A DNA stretch of 64,000 nucleotides from Phycisphaeraceae bacterium (GCA_007693965.1 RECQ01000036.1:1-64000); one strand, 5' to 3'; counted from the stretch's first letter, positions 17,322-26,469 are shown. A program made the numbers and translations. The notes: generated by a model from the sequence alone, not told the origin.

Positions 17322-18956
17322 ATGCCCGCCCCCGGCCCACAGACCGAAACCGCCTCCCGGAGCGTCGCCTTCGTCAGCCTGGGCTGCCCGAAGAACCTTG
17401 TGGACTCCGAGAAGATGCTCGGCGTCCTCACCGGCTCCGGGCTGCGCCTCGTCACCGAGGCCGAGGGGGGCATGGGCGCCGGGGCCGATGCGGTCGTCAT
17501 CAACACCTGCGGCTTCCTCGAGGCCTCCAAGCAGGAATCGCTCGATGTCATCGGCGAGGCCCTCGAGCACAAGAAGGCGGGGCGGATCGGGCGGGTTGTG
17601 GTCGCGGGGTGTCTCGTGCAGCGGCACCGGGCCAAGCTGCTCGAATGGGCGCCCGGGATCGACGCCATGATCGGCGTCTTCGACCGCGATCACATCCTCG
17701 ACGCCGTCGCCCCCAATGGCGCTGAACGCGAGGATTTGCCGGGCGAGGGCGAACGGCCCAAATACTGGATCGCGGGCAACGCGCTGCAGGCGGCCAAGGA
17801 GCGCGGGCGCGATGTCGTCGGCCTCACCGTGCAGGGCAAGGACGGCAAGGGCGTCGGATATTTCGAGGACGATTCACACCGCGTGCGCCTCACGCCCAGG
17901 CACTACGCCTACCTGCGCATCAGCGAGGGGTGCAACCAGCGCTGCGCCTTCTGCACCATCCCCTCCATCCGCGGCAAGATGCGCTCCAAGCCGCTCGACG
18001 CCATCGTGCGCGAGGCGGGCGAGCTGATCGACGACGGCGCTTTCGAGCTCAACCTCATCGGCCAGGACACCACCAGCTACGGCGACGATGTGGGCTTCGG
18101 GCTCAACTTCGACGGCGCCGGCGGCGGCGGGCTGCCGGCCATGCTGCGGGCGCTCAACGATGTCGTCGCCGATCGCGCCGGCGCTTCCGGGGGTGGTTGG
18201 GTGCGCCTCATGTACGCCTATCCCAGCAATTTCAGCGACGAGATGATCGAGGCCATCGCCGAGCTGCCGCACGTGATGAAGTACATCGACATGCCGCTCC
18301 AGCACGCCAGCGACCGCATGCTCACCGCCATGCGCCGCAACGTGACGAGCGCCCACCAGCGCGGCCTGATCGAACGCCTGCGCGAGCGCATCCCCGGCAT
18401 GGCCCTGCGCACCACATTCATCACGGGCTTCCCCGGCGAGACCGAGGAAGACCACGAGCAGCTTCTCGAGTTCATCGACGAGGTGGGCTTTGAGATGATG
18501 GGCGTCTTCGAGTATTCGCGCGAGGATGGCACGCCCGCGGGCACGATGGATCAGGACCCCGCGCTGCACGTGCCCGCCGAGGTGAAGGCGCGCCGGCGCG
18601 ATGAGCTGATGCGCCTGCAGCAGAGCGTCGCCTTCGAGCAGGCGGCGTTTCTCGCATCGCAGTTTGATGAGAAGGACCCGGAGAACACGGGGCTGCGCTT
18701 CGATGTGCTGATTGATGAGGCGCTGGAGAGCGAAGGGCAGGCCACATCGGGCGTTGGCGATGGCGGCCGCCTGCACAAGGGCCGGGCGTATTTCCAGGCG
18801 CCGCAGATCGATTCGGTGATCTATGTGCAGTCGCGCCAGCGGCTGAGCCCCGGCGAGCTGGTGCGCTGCACGGTGGTCGGCTCGGATGGGTATGACCTGG
18901 TTGCGAAGCCGAGCGAAGAGCTGGCGAAGCGACGATCGTTGCCTGTGATCCGGTGA
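17322..18956 (+). CDS. rimO: Ribosomal protein S12 methylthiotransferase RimO
   Basis: RimO is a radical-SAM enzyme that methylthiolates an aspartate of ribosomal protein S12. The 544-residue protein has the N-terminal MTTase cluster cysteines (SLGCPKN, NTCGFLE, AGCLVQRH), the radical-SAM motif C204-x3-C208-x2-C211 in EGCNQRCAFC, and a C-terminal TRAM-like region. It is longer than the usual 430-450 residues: an extra stretch of about 50 residues lies before the radical-SAM motif (including VQGKDGKGVGYFEDDSHRVR). MiaB is the alternative, but SLGCPKNLVDSE and FCTIPSIRGK favour RimO. The ATG at 17322 has no Shine-Dalgarno; TACACT ends eight bases upstream, suggesting a leaderless transcript. 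Confidence 0.93.
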   Translation: MPAPGPQTETASRSVAFVSLGCPKNLVDSEKMLGVLTGSGLRLVTEAEGGMGAGADAVVINTCGFLEASKQESLDVIGEALEHKKAGRIGRVVVAGCLVQRHRAKLLEWAPGIDAMIGVFDRDHILDAVAPNGAEREDLPGEGERPKYWIAGNALQAAKERGRDVVGLTVQGKDGKGVGYFEDDSHRVRLTPRHYAYLRISEGCNQRCAFCTIPSIRGKMRSKPLDAIVREAGELIDDGAFELNLIGQDTTSYGDDVGFGLNFDGAGGGGLPAMLRALNDVVADRAGASGGGWVRLMYAYPSNFSDEMIEAIAELPHVMKYIDMPLQHASDRMLTAMRRNVTSAHQRGLIERLRERIPGMALRTTFITGFPGETEEDHEQLLEFIDEVGFEMMGVFEYSREDGTPAGTMDQDPALHVPAEVKARRRDELMRLQQSVAFEQAAFLASQFDEKDPENTGLRFDVLIDEALESEGQATSGVGDGGRLHKGRAYFQAPQIDSVIYVQSRQRLSPGELVRCTVVGSDGYDLVAKPSEELAKRRSLPVIR

Positions 18957-19040
18957 TTCGAGAGGGGCCGCGGCGAGACGACTCGTGCGACTCCCGATTG
19001 AATCTGACGCGTCTGAATAATACGCGTATCCACAGCAAAC

Positions 19041-19306
19041 ACAGCCCCGAAGGGGCTCCAGGAATGTAGCCACGGGTGGAGCGGAGTCCGACGCAGTCGA
19101 GGGTGCAGCCCGAGACGAGTCGGACGGAGCGCAACCCGTGGAACGGAGTCATTGAAATCTCATACCGCCCCGGATGGGGCGGAGGATGTGCGGGCGCTTC
19201 CTTCACCCCTTCGGGGTGAGAGAGAAGAAACGACATCGACCACGGGTTGCGCCCGCTGGAAGCGGGCTCCACCCGTGGCTACATCCCGCGGCCCCTTCGG
19301 GGCCGA
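19041..19306. repeat. Cluster of nested palindromes in convergent intergenic region
   Basis: The 395-bp gap between rimO and the transporter holds a composite element. TGTAGCCACGGGTGGAGC (19065-19082) pairs with its complement at 19266-19283, and GCGCAACCCGTGG (19130-19142) pairs with CCACGGGTTGCGC (about 19240-19252). Four short hairpins also occur: AGCCCC-GAA-GGGGCT, CCGCCCC-GGAT-GGGGCGG, CACCCC-TTC-GGGGTG and CGGCCCC-TTC-GGGGCCG. Similar words recur in planctomycete genomes as I recall. No T-run follows, so termination is uncertain. No gene is seen here. Confidence 0.65.
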
Positions 19307-19351
19307 TCGTGCGCTTCCTTTCACACATCTGGCCCAAGCCGGCAAAACCAC

Positions 19352-21004
19352 TCATCTCGCCCAGTCGGGCACGCCCTCGAACTGCACGCCCAGCACAAGC
19401 GCGCCGATGGTGTACATCAGCAGCGTCACCAGGAAGACGCCGATGATGTTCAGCCACAATCCCGCCTTCACCATCTGCTGAATGGTCACGTGCCCCGAGC
19501 CGTAGACGATGGCGTTGGGCGGCGTCGCCACCGGGAGCATGAAGGCGCAGCTCGCCGCGATCGCGGCGGGCACGACCAGCAGCAGTGGGTCCATCCCCAG
19601 TCCGATCGCCACGCCTCCGAGTATCGGCAGGAAGGTCGCGGTCGTCGCGGTGTTGCTGGTCATCTCGGTGAGGAAGATGATCAGCGCCACGACGATGAGC
19701 ACCAGCGCCACCGTGGGCAGTCCGCCGAGGCCCGCGACGTTCTGGCCGATCCACGCCGCCACGCCCGTCTCGGTGATGGCGCGGGAGAGGCTGAGCCCGC
19801 CGCCGAAGAGCAGCAGCACGCCCCACGGCAGCCGCTCGGCGGTCTTCCAGTTGAGTGTGAAAACACCTTTGCGCAGATCCACCGGGATGATGAACATGAG
19901 CAGGGCGCCGGTCATGGCGATGGCGGTGTCGTCGATGCGCCCGATCGCGCTGCTGAGGCCGGGGAACGCGCCCGCGAGCCAGCTCCAGTTCGACAGCGGC
20001 TCGCGCAGAATCCAGCTCGCCACCACGCATGAGAAGACGACAAGGACGATCATCTCACCGCGCCCGATCGGGCCCAGCTTATTCAGCTCGTCGCGGATCA
20101 GTTCGCGTCCGCCGGGAAGCTCCTTGATCCGAGTCGGGTAGAGGACGCGTGTCAGCAGCAGCCAGGCGATGAGCAGGAAGACCGCCGAGAGCGGAACGCC
20201 CACCAGCATCCACCGGCCGAAGCCGATCTCAATGCCGAAGTTGGCGCGCAGATATCCCACAAGGATCGCATTGGGCGGCGTGCCGATGATGGTGCCCACG
20301 CCGCCGATGCTGGCGGCGTAGGCGATGCCGAGCATCAGACATGTGGCGAACTTCATGGCGCCGCTCCCGGTCACCGGCCTGGGCTTGCCTTTGCGATCGA
20401 AGGCGATCGGGTCTTCCTGTTCCTTCAGCTTCTCCAGCGTGAGCGCGATGATCTGCACGCCGATGGGGAGCATCATCACCGTGGTGGCGGTGTTGCTCAT
20501 GAACATGCTGAGGACGGCGGTGGCCACCATGAAGCCGCCGACGAGCATGGTCGGGCGCGTGCCGATGAGCAGGACGGTGCGCAGCGCAATCCGTTTGTGC
20601 AGCCCCCAGCGCTCCATCGCCAGCGCCATCATGAAGCCGCCCATGAAGAGGAAGATGATGCGATCTGCGTAGGGCGCCGCGGCCTGCGCCGCCGGAAGGA
20701 CGCCAAGCAGCGGAAAAAGCACAATCGGCAGCAGCGAGGTCGCCGGCAGGGGCATGGCCTCGGTCATCCAGTATACGGCCATGAGCACGCCGATCGCCGC
20801 GGCCATGCGCCCGGCGTCTGAAAGATTCTGCGCCGTCTCAGGCGTCGGCTGGCCGTCTGGCCCCAGCTCGACGCCGGGCAGCAGGAGGTAGACGGCGATG
20901 GCGAGGACGGGAGCGCCGAGGCGGCCGATCCAGCTCACAAGAGCGCCGCCGCCGCCCTGATCGGATTCCCGGGAATCGTCCTTGGACTTCGCGTCGCCGG
21001 CCAT
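19352..21004 (-). CDS. DASS-family (SLC13) sodium:dicarboxylate/sulfate symporter
   Basis: The 550-residue polytopic membrane protein carries the two SNT signatures of the divalent anion:Na+ symporter family, SNTATTVMMLPIG and SNTATTATFLPI, each in a re-entrant hairpin region, and the family's PNAI motif in GTPPNAILVGY and TPPNAIVYGSG. It probably imports C4-dicarboxylates or a related divalent anion with sodium; the exact substrate cannot be read. There are a dozen or so hydrophobic segments and a short charged N-terminus. The ATG at 21004 has no Shine-Dalgarno, but TAGAGT ends eight bases upstream. It is convergent with rimO and followed on the same strand direction by alr upstream. Confidence 0.92.
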   Translation of the reverse strand: MAGDAKSKDDSRESDQGGGGALVSWIGRLGAPVLAIAVYLLLPGVELGPDGQPTPETAQNLSDAGRMAAAIGVLMAVYWMTEAMPLPATSLLPIVLFPLLGVLPAAQAAAPYADRIIFLFMGGFMMALAMERWGLHKRIALRTVLLIGTRPTMLVGGFMVATAVLSMFMSNTATTVMMLPIGVQIIALTLEKLKEQEDPIAFDRKGKPRPVTGSGAMKFATCLMLGIAYAASIGGVGTIIGTPPNAILVGYLRANFGIEIGFGRWMLVGVPLSAVFLLIAWLLLTRVLYPTRIKELPGGRELIRDELNKLGPIGRGEMIVLVVFSCVVASWILREPLSNWSWLAGAFPGLSSAIGRIDDTAIAMTGALLMFIIPVDLRKGVFTLNWKTAERLPWGVLLLFGGGLSLSRAITETGVAAWIGQNVAGLGGLPTVALVLIVVALIIFLTEMTSNTATTATFLPILGGVAIGLGMDPLLLVVPAAIAASCAFMLPVATPPNAIVYGSGHVTIQQMVKAGLWLNIIGVFLVTLLMYTIGALVLGVQFEGVPDWAR

Positions 21005-21058
21005 GGGGGCAGACTCTATCCGATCGCGCTCGCGCGGCCGCCGGACGCTGCGCGCCGA

Positions 21059-22297
21059 TCAGCCCCGTGAATAATCCACCGCCGCGGTGGTCTGGCTGTC
21101 GGTGGAGCGATATGCCCGCTGCACCCGAGAGCTGAGGCCGCAGAGGAAATCGTGCGAGATCGTGCCCGCCGTGCGCGCCAGTGTGGGCAGATGGTTGGGC
21201 GCTTCTCGATCGAGGCCGATCAGTTCGACGCCCGTCCCGACGCCGACGGCGTCCTCGGGCAGGTCGGTGATGTCGATGGTGATCTGGTCCATGCTCACGC
21301 GCCCGACGACGGGGGCGAAAGCGGTTTCCTGGGCGCCGCCCTCGGCGCCGATCTTCACACCGACGCGCCCGCGATCGGAGAGCGTCAGCGGGTAGCCGTC
21401 GGCGTATCCGACGGGCACGAGCCCGAGGCGCGTGCGGCGTTTGGCTTTCCAGGCGCCGCCATAGCCGACGGTTTCACCCTTGCTGACCTGCGAAACGTGC
21501 ACGATCTGGCTGCTCCAGCGCACCGCCGGAAGGAGCGAGCCGGCGTGCTCGACCAACTCGCACGCATCGGGGTCGGCGATTTCCTCCTGCGCGTAGCCGA
21601 TGAGGGCCAGCCCGATGCGCACCATGTCGGCGTGCAGCTCGTGCGAGCGGAAGGCGCCGAAGGTGTTTGCCATGTGGACGATGCAGGCGTCGGTCATCGA
21701 ATCGGCGACGGAGCGGCGCCACGACTCGAAGGCGATGGCCAGTTCGCGGGTGGCGCTGTTGTCAGTGTCGGCGCTGGGGAAGTGGGTGTAGAGGCCGGCG
21801 AGGATGAGCCGGGGATGGGCGTGGATGCGTTTGAGCAGGCGTTCGGCCTCGTCGGGGCGGGCGCCGCCGCGGTTCATGCCCATGTTCACCTCGACGTGAA
21901 CGGGCAGGCGGAGGCCGAAGCGGTCGGTGTGAGAGATCAGGCTCTGGAGCTGCTGTTCGTCGTGGACGGACAGGTGCAGCCGCCCCTCGACCAGGGCCCG
22001 GTGCAGCGTGTCGGTGCGGTTGAAGCTGCGGACGGGCATCAGCACCAGAATCGGGCAGCGGATGGCGGATTCGACCAGCGAGCGGGCCTGGTCGGGGGTG
22101 AAGACGGCCACCATCTCGACCGCGGCGATCTCGAGCCGCTTGGCCACGCGGGGGGCGCCGAGGCCGTAGGCGTCGGCCTTGAGGACGGCGCAGACGCCGA
22201 CGCTGCGGCCCTGGGAGGCGGAGCAGACGCGCCGCATGGTGGCCACATTCCGCTCGATGGCCGTGAGATCGATCTCCAGCCGGCTTGGTGTGTCCAC
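21059..22297 (-). CDS. alr: Alanine racemase
   Basis: The 412-residue PLP enzyme interconverts L- and D-alanine for peptidoglycan. It has the PLP-lysine motif CAVLKADAYGLGA near the N-terminus, the barrel strand EVNMGMNRGG, MVRIGLALIGY, and the C-terminal domain with GYADGYPLTL and GRVSMDQITIDIT. I chose the GTG at 22297, with GGAG seven bases upstream, giving LEIDLTAIERN directly after the start as in other racemases; the frame stays open to 22552 but the extra residues are not family-like. It lies divergently from the DEAD-box helicase gene across a 393-bp gap. Confidence 0.93.
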   Translation of the reverse strand: MDTPSRLEIDLTAIERNVATMRRVCSASQGRSVGVCAVLKADAYGLGAPRVAKRLEIAAVEMVAVFTPDQARSLVESAIRCPILVLMPVRSFNRTDTLHRALVEGRLHLSVHDEQQLQSLISHTDRFGLRLPVHVEVNMGMNRGGARPDEAERLLKRIHAHPRLILAGLYTHFPSADTDNSATRELAIAFESWRRSVADSMTDACIVHMANTFGAFRSHELHADMVRIGLALIGYAQEEIADPDACELVEHAGSLLPAVRWSSQIVHVSQVSKGETVGYGGAWKAKRRTRLGLVPVGYADGYPLTLSDRGRVGVKIGAEGGAQETAFAPVVGRVSMDQITIDITDLPEDAVGVGTGVELIGLDREAPNHLPTLARTAGTISHDFLCGLSSRVQRAYRSTDSQTTAAVDYSRG

Positions 22298-22448
22298 GGG
22301 TAGGCTCCAGGCAGGACGCCGGGCGTCAGGGTGGCGGCGTTGGCGAGGGGCTCGACCAGCCGCGGGGGTGTCGGGGCGGAGCATACACGCGCAGGATCCG
22401 CGCGTGCAGGCCCTCGGTGAATCAATCGTCAATACGGGCCTGAGGCTC

Positions 22449-22477
22449 TTGTATCGACACCTGCATGGCGCTAGGAT
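22449..22477 (+). promoter_or_regulatory. Candidate sigma70-type promoter for the DEAD-box helicase
   Basis: TTGTAT (22449-22454) and TAGGAT (22472-22477) are separated by 17 bp, giving a start near 22484 and a leader of about 200 nt before the ATG at 22691. Long leaders are known for cold-induced DEAD-box helicase mRNAs. The rest of the 393-bp alr-helicase gap shows nothing else definite. Confidence 0.4.
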
Positions 22478-22690
22478 GAGCGGACACCATCTGCCCGGAC
22501 GTCCGGGCCGGCCGTGATGGGTGTGTCCGTACTCGGCGCGGCGGCCCGCCACGACAACATCAACCTCGAAGAGGAGATGGGCGCCGCTCGTGGCGCGCCA
22601 GTCTGGATGGTCTGCGTCGCTCGCCTCCCGCGAGACGACCGACGCGAATCATCCATACGGCGCGTCGCAGGGTCCGGGCGCCCGGAATCC

Positions 22691-24424
22691 ATGTCCAAGC
22701 AAACATCTTCCGACTCCACCCCGCCGGCGGAGGTCGTGCTTCCCGAGCAGGATGAAGCGACCGAACCGCAAGACTCCGACAACACGACTGACGAGCCCAA
22801 GCCGAAGAAGAAGCGCCGGCGCCGTCGCAAGGGACGCCGCGGCGGCAAGAGCGAGACCAGCGCCGATGCCGGCGTCGGGTCCACCGATGAATCGGGCTCC
22901 GACGATGCGTCGTCCGAGGCGGACGCAGATCCCGACGGCCCCAGCGCCATCCCGGCGATGGAGGATCTGGACGAAGATCTCCCCGTCCCATCCCCCGAAG
23001 AAAAGCCCATCGAGGAAATCGTCGTCGCGCCGAGCAAAGGCGCGGACGACATCTTCGCCGACATCTCCTTCGAAGACCTCGGCCTTCGCAACAGTGTGAT
23101 GAAGGGCGTCCGCGATGCGGGTTTTAAGAAGACGACCTACATCCAGGCCCGCCTCATTCCCGAGGTGCTGGCCGGACGCGATGTGCTGGGCCAGGCCAAG
23201 ACGGGCTCCGGCAAGACGGCGGCCTTCGGCCTGCCGCTCTTCCACATGGCCACGCGCAACCTGCCCTTCCAGTCGATCGTGCTGTGCCCGACGCGCGAGC
23301 TGGCCATCCAGATCGCCGGCGAACTGAGCTCGCTGGGCAAGCACACGCCCATCCAGGTCGCCCCCGTCTACGGCGGCCAGGCGATCGGCATGCAGAACAA
23401 GAAGCTGGAGCGCGGGCCCGAGATCATCGTCGCCACGCCCGGCCGCCTCATGGACCTGCACCAGCGGCGCATGCTGCACTTCGACAACGTGAAGTTCGCG
23501 GTGCTCGACGAGGTCGACCGGATGCTGGACATCGGCTTCCGCGACGACATCCGACGCATCCTGCGCTCCATCAAGTCCGAGCATCAGACTATCTTCGTCT
23601 CGGCCACCATCTCGTCTGAGATCGAGAGCCTGGCCCGGACCTTCATGAAGGACGATGCGGAGAAGATCGTCGCCGCGGCGGGCTCACTCACGGTGAGCCT
23701 TGTCAAGCAGCACTACCTCCCCGTCGAGCCGTGGGACAAGCGCCGCCTGCTGCTGCACCTGCTGACGCACGAGGACCCGGCCCTGACCGTGATCTTCTGC
23801 CGCACCAAGCGCACCGTCGACGGTCTGACCAAGTATCTCAACGACAAGAACGTCGACGCCCACGCCATCCACGGCGACATGTACCAGGGCAAGCGCAACG
23901 CGGTGATGCGCCGTCTGCGCGAAGGCAAACTGGGCGTGCTGGTCGCCTCCGACCTCGCGGCCCGCGGCCTCGACGTCGAGAACATCAGCCACGTCGTCAA
24001 CTACGACCTGCCCGATGATCCCGAGGTGTACATCCATCGCATCGGGCGCACCGCCCGCGCCGGCCGCGGCGGTGTGGCGTGGTCGCTGGTCACGCCCGAG
24101 CAGGGTCCCCTGCTCACCGCGATCGAGAAGCTGGCCAACGTCGAAATTCCGTTGATGGAGTATCCCGACTTCAAGCCCGGGCCGGTGCCGGACGACATCC
24201 GCAAGGAAAAGCACCAGCAGGAGAAGCGGCGCGAGCAGACCACGCAGGCGATGAACCGCTACGCCGCGCCCCCGCCGCCGCCGAAGCAGCAGGTCGATCC
24301 CAACCGCTTCCCCGGCGGTCTGGTGCCCACCAAGCCGCCGCCCCGTTCACTTGGCGGGCGCGTGAAGACATCGCGTTCGATGCGCCAGGTTGTTCTGCCG
24401 CCGCCGACCGAGGATGAGGCGTAA
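22691..24424 (+). CDS. DEAD-box ATP-dependent RNA helicase
   Basis: The 577-residue protein has all the core motifs: Q motif (FEDLGLRNSVMKGVRDAGF then YIQARLIP), Walker A AKTGSGKT, PTRELAIQ, motif II as the DEVD variant (AVLDEVDRMLDIGF), SATIS, and the C-terminal HGDMYQGKRN, VASDLAARGLDVE and HRIGRTARAG. The N-terminal 150 residues are acidic and low-complexity with a very basic block (KPKKKRRRRRKGRRGGK), and the C-terminal tail is proline/basic-rich, both likely RNA-binding. Such enzymes remodel rRNA or mRNA, especially in the cold. The frame is open to 22514; the ATG at 22691 (MSKQTSSDS) looks best, but an upstream start cannot be excluded. Confidence 0.93.
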   Translation: MSKQTSSDSTPPAEVVLPEQDEATEPQDSDNTTDEPKPKKKRRRRRKGRRGGKSETSADAGVGSTDESGSDDASSEADADPDGPSAIPAMEDLDEDLPVPSPEEKPIEEIVVAPSKGADDIFADISFEDLGLRNSVMKGVRDAGFKKTTYIQARLIPEVLAGRDVLGQAKTGSGKTAAFGLPLFHMATRNLPFQSIVLCPTRELAIQIAGELSSLGKHTPIQVAPVYGGQAIGMQNKKLERGPEIIVATPGRLMDLHQRRMLHFDNVKFAVLDEVDRMLDIGFRDDIRRILRSIKSEHQTIFVSATISSEIESLARTFMKDDAEKIVAAAGSLTVSLVKQHYLPVEPWDKRRLLLHLLTHEDPALTVIFCRTKRTVDGLTKYLNDKNVDAHAIHGDMYQGKRNAVMRRLREGKLGVLVASDLAARGLDVENISHVVNYDLPDDPEVYIHRIGRTARAGRGGVAWSLVTPEQGPLLTAIEKLANVEIPLMEYPDFKPGPVPDDIRKEKHQQEKRREQTTQAMNRYAAPPPPPKQQVDPNRFPGGLVPTKPPPRSLGGRVKTSRSMRQVVLPPPTEDEA

Positions 24425-24472
24425 GACACCGGCGCCTTCGCTTTATGGAGGCGGATTGGTGAAAACGGGCGT

Positions 24473-24516
24473 CGCTCCCGAGGCTTCGAGGATTCAGCCT
24501 CGGCGTCTTGGGAGCG
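24473..24516. repeat. Imperfect palindrome between the helicase and nadA genes
   Basis: CGCTCCC...GGGAGCG (24473-24479 with 24510-24516) encloses a second stem CCGAGGC (24478-24484) with GCCTCGG (24497-24503). It lies between convergent genes, ten bases from the nadA stop. No T-run follows on either strand. It may be a REP-type element or a stem that protects mRNA 3' ends. Confidence 0.45.
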
Positions 24517-24525
24517 CGGTCGCTT

Positions 24526-25809
24526 TCAGTCCGCCATCGCCGCGGGCGCTGTCAGCTCCAGCATCCGATCCAGCGCGACCGTGGCCCACTTCCGCGCTTC
24601 GGGATGCACCTGCACGCGGTTGACGACCTTGCCCTTCGCCAGGTTGTCGAGCACCCACAGCAGGTGGGGCTCGTCGATGCGGTACATCGTCGTGCACAGG
24701 CACTGGCAGTCGCTGAGAATGCGCACGTGCACGCCCCGCTCCTTCGCGGCCTTCGCCAGGCGGTTCACCAGGTGGATCTCGGTGCCCACCACCCAGCGCG
24801 AGCCGGGCCTGGCGCCCTCGATCGCCCTGATGATGTACTCGGTCGAGCCGTTCAGATCACTCTTGTCCACCACTTCCTTGCAGCACTCGGGGTGGACGAG
24901 GATGGTCGCCTCGGGGTCGTTCTCGCGCACCTCGTCGCAGTGTTCGGGGCGGAAGAGCTTGTGGACCGAGCAGTGGCCGGCCCAGAGGATGACGCTGGAA
25001 TCGCGGAGCTGCTCGGGCGTCGCGCCGCCGAGCGGCTCGCCGCGGTGGGTGGCCTTGGGGTCGTACACCACCGTCTGCGTGCGCACGTCGTATCCATACG
25101 CCGCGGCGGTGTTGCGCCCGAGGTGCTGGTCGGGCATGAAGAGGAGTTTGATGTCTTCGGGGGGAGTACCGAGTTCCGAGTTCCGAGTTCCGAGCCGGGA
25201 ATGAACGAGAGAGCTCTGCGGCTCGCGACTCTGGACTCGGAACTCGGTACTCGGTACTCGGAACTCTTCTCCACCTCCTCCCGCCATCGCCCACTCGAAG
25301 ACGCGCATCGCGTTGCTGGATGTGCACACCGCCCCGCCGCGTTCGCCGACGAAGGCCTTGATGGCGGCGGACGAGTTCATGTAGGTGATGGGTATGATCC
25401 TGCCGCGCCAGCCCTGCTCTGCAAGCGATTCGTGCATCGCGTCCCAGGCGTCGCACACATCGTCGTACGTCGCCATGTCCGCCATCGAGCAGCCGGCCGA
25501 CAGGTCGGGCAGGATGACGCTCACATCGTCGGGCGTGAGGATGTCGGCGGACTCGGCCATGAAGTGCACGCCGCAGAAAATGACGCGCTTCGCCCCGCGC
25601 TCCTCGACGCGCTCGGCGGCGAGCTGGGAGAGCTTGAACGAGTCGCCGGTGAAATCGGCGTGGCGGATGACCTCGTCGGTCTGGTAGTGGTGGCCGAGGA
25701 TGATGAGCGAATCGCCCAGCTCGCGTCGGCGCGCATCGATGGCGGCGCCCAGTTCATCGGGCGTCATCTCGAGGTATCGCTCAGGAAGTTGGGGCTGCCA
25801 GAAGTGCAT
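24526..25809 (-). CDS. nadA: Quinolinate synthase NadA with in-frame repeat insertion
   Basis: NadA condenses iminoaspartate with dihydroxyacetone phosphate to quinolinate in NAD biosynthesis, using a [4Fe-4S] cluster. The 427-residue protein keeps the cluster cysteines C79 (FCGVHFMAES), C162 (AVCTSSNAM) and C309/C310 (HPECCKEV), the ILGHHYQ motif and MPDQHLGRN. Between the WAMA and LLFMPDQHL segments, residues about 181-216 (EEFRVPSTEFRVQSRE and onward) are foreign to the family and are encoded by a palindromic element at 25164-25266. Frame is kept, and every recognised motif is intact, so the protein is probably functional with a surface loop. The start has AGAGGA about 11 bases upstream. 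No nadB or nadC is adjacent. Confidence 0.93.
   Translation of the reverse strand: MHFWQPQLPERYLEMTPDELGAAIDARRRELGDSLIILGHHYQTDEVIRHADFTGDSFKLSQLAAERVEERGAKRVIFCGVHFMAESADILTPDDVSVILPDLSAGCSMADMATYDDVCDAWDAMHESLAEQGWRGRIIPITYMNSSAAIKAFVGERGGAVCTSSNAMRVFEWAMAGGGGEEFRVPSTEFRVQSREPQSSLVHSRLGTRNSELGTPPEDIKLLFMPDQHLGRNTAAAYGYDVRTQTVVYDPKATHRGEPLGGATPEQLRDSSVILWAGHCSVHKLFRPEHCDEVRENDPEATILVHPECCKEVVDKSDLNGSTEYIIRAIEGARPGSRWVVGTEIHLVNRLAKAAKERGVHVRILSDCQCLCTTMYRIDEPHLLWVLDNLAKGKVVNRVQVHPEARKWATVALDRMLELTAPAAMAD
25164..25266. repeat. In-frame palindromic element inside nadA
   Basis: The left arm (25164-25194) is GAGTACCGAG followed by repeats of TTCCGAG. The right arm (25233-25266) is its imperfect inverse, built of CTCGGAA and CTCGGTA words. 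About 38 bp separate the arms. The element adds about 36 codons to nadA without a stop or frameshift. The size and behaviour resemble Rickettsia palindromic elements, although the sequence is unrelated as far as I can tell. Confidence 0.8.
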
Positions 25810-25885
25810 CGGGATTCGGATCCTCTTTGAAAATCCACTTGGGTGGAGATTCTAGAGGGTCCGGCGCCCTGAATCCTGAACTGCC

Positions 25886-26308
25886 TTACGCCGCGACGGC
25901 GAGCGCCGCAGGCTGGTCGTAGGCCACTGCCACCGCCTGCAGGTGGTGATCGATGGGCGTGACGCGCACCACGTGGGCCGGCAGCATGGCCTGCTGCTGC
26001 ACCAGCGGCGACTTGTCCCAGTCGATCGCGACCTCGACGCGGTCGCCCGCGGCGATGGGCTTGTCCCGCTGCACGCAGATCAGGGCGCCGCCGTCGGAGA
26101 CGTTGGACGTCGTGGCGCCGATGAAGCGCGACGACGAGCAGTGGTGCAGCTTGCACTGGAGCATCAGGCTGCGGCGTGTTGAGCGGCGCCGGTCTTGGCC
26201 ATTGTCCATGGCGGGCGGATTCTCCTCGCTGCGAACGATCGCATCGCCAGTGGAGGCGGCGCGGGGATCGGTGATGGTGGCGGCCCGGTCGTCGCTGCTG
26301 ATCTTCAT
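25886..26308 (-). CDS. PilZ-domain protein (probable c-di-GMP receptor)
   Basis: The 140-residue protein has the two c-di-GMP-binding elements of PilZ domains: the arginine motif RRRSTRRSLM (about 40-49) and the NVSDGGALI turn (about 69-77, D/NxSxxG). A short, unstructured N-terminal extension precedes the beta barrel. It probably binds cyclic di-GMP and regulates a surface or motility process; no partner domain or neighbour indicates which. GGAG lies nine bases before the ATG at 26308. It lies 76 bp upstream of nadA on the same strand, possibly cotranscribed. Confidence 0.85.
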   Translation of the reverse strand: MKISSDDRAATITDPRAASTGDAIVRSEENPPAMDNGQDRRRSTRRSLMLQCKLHHCSSSRFIGATTSNVSDGGALICVQRDKPIAAGDRVEVAIDWDKSPLVQQQAMLPAHVVRVTPIDHHLQAVAVAYDQPAALAVAA

Positions 26309-26469
26309 GGTGTGTCGCTCCCGCCGCGACGGGTCCGGGGTGTGAACATCCGGATCGAGCCGTCGGGCCTCCTTGCTATCGGTCCGGGACGGGTCCGAAT
26401 TCGGCCGGGTTGAGGAAATGTGCCGACGGGGTCTCCGACGTGTCCCCGCCGCGGTACTCTGTCGACCCG

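Noticed and set aside
24526-25809. NadA as a pseudogene
   Set aside because: The insert keeps frame and every recognised motif, including all three cluster cysteines, is intact.
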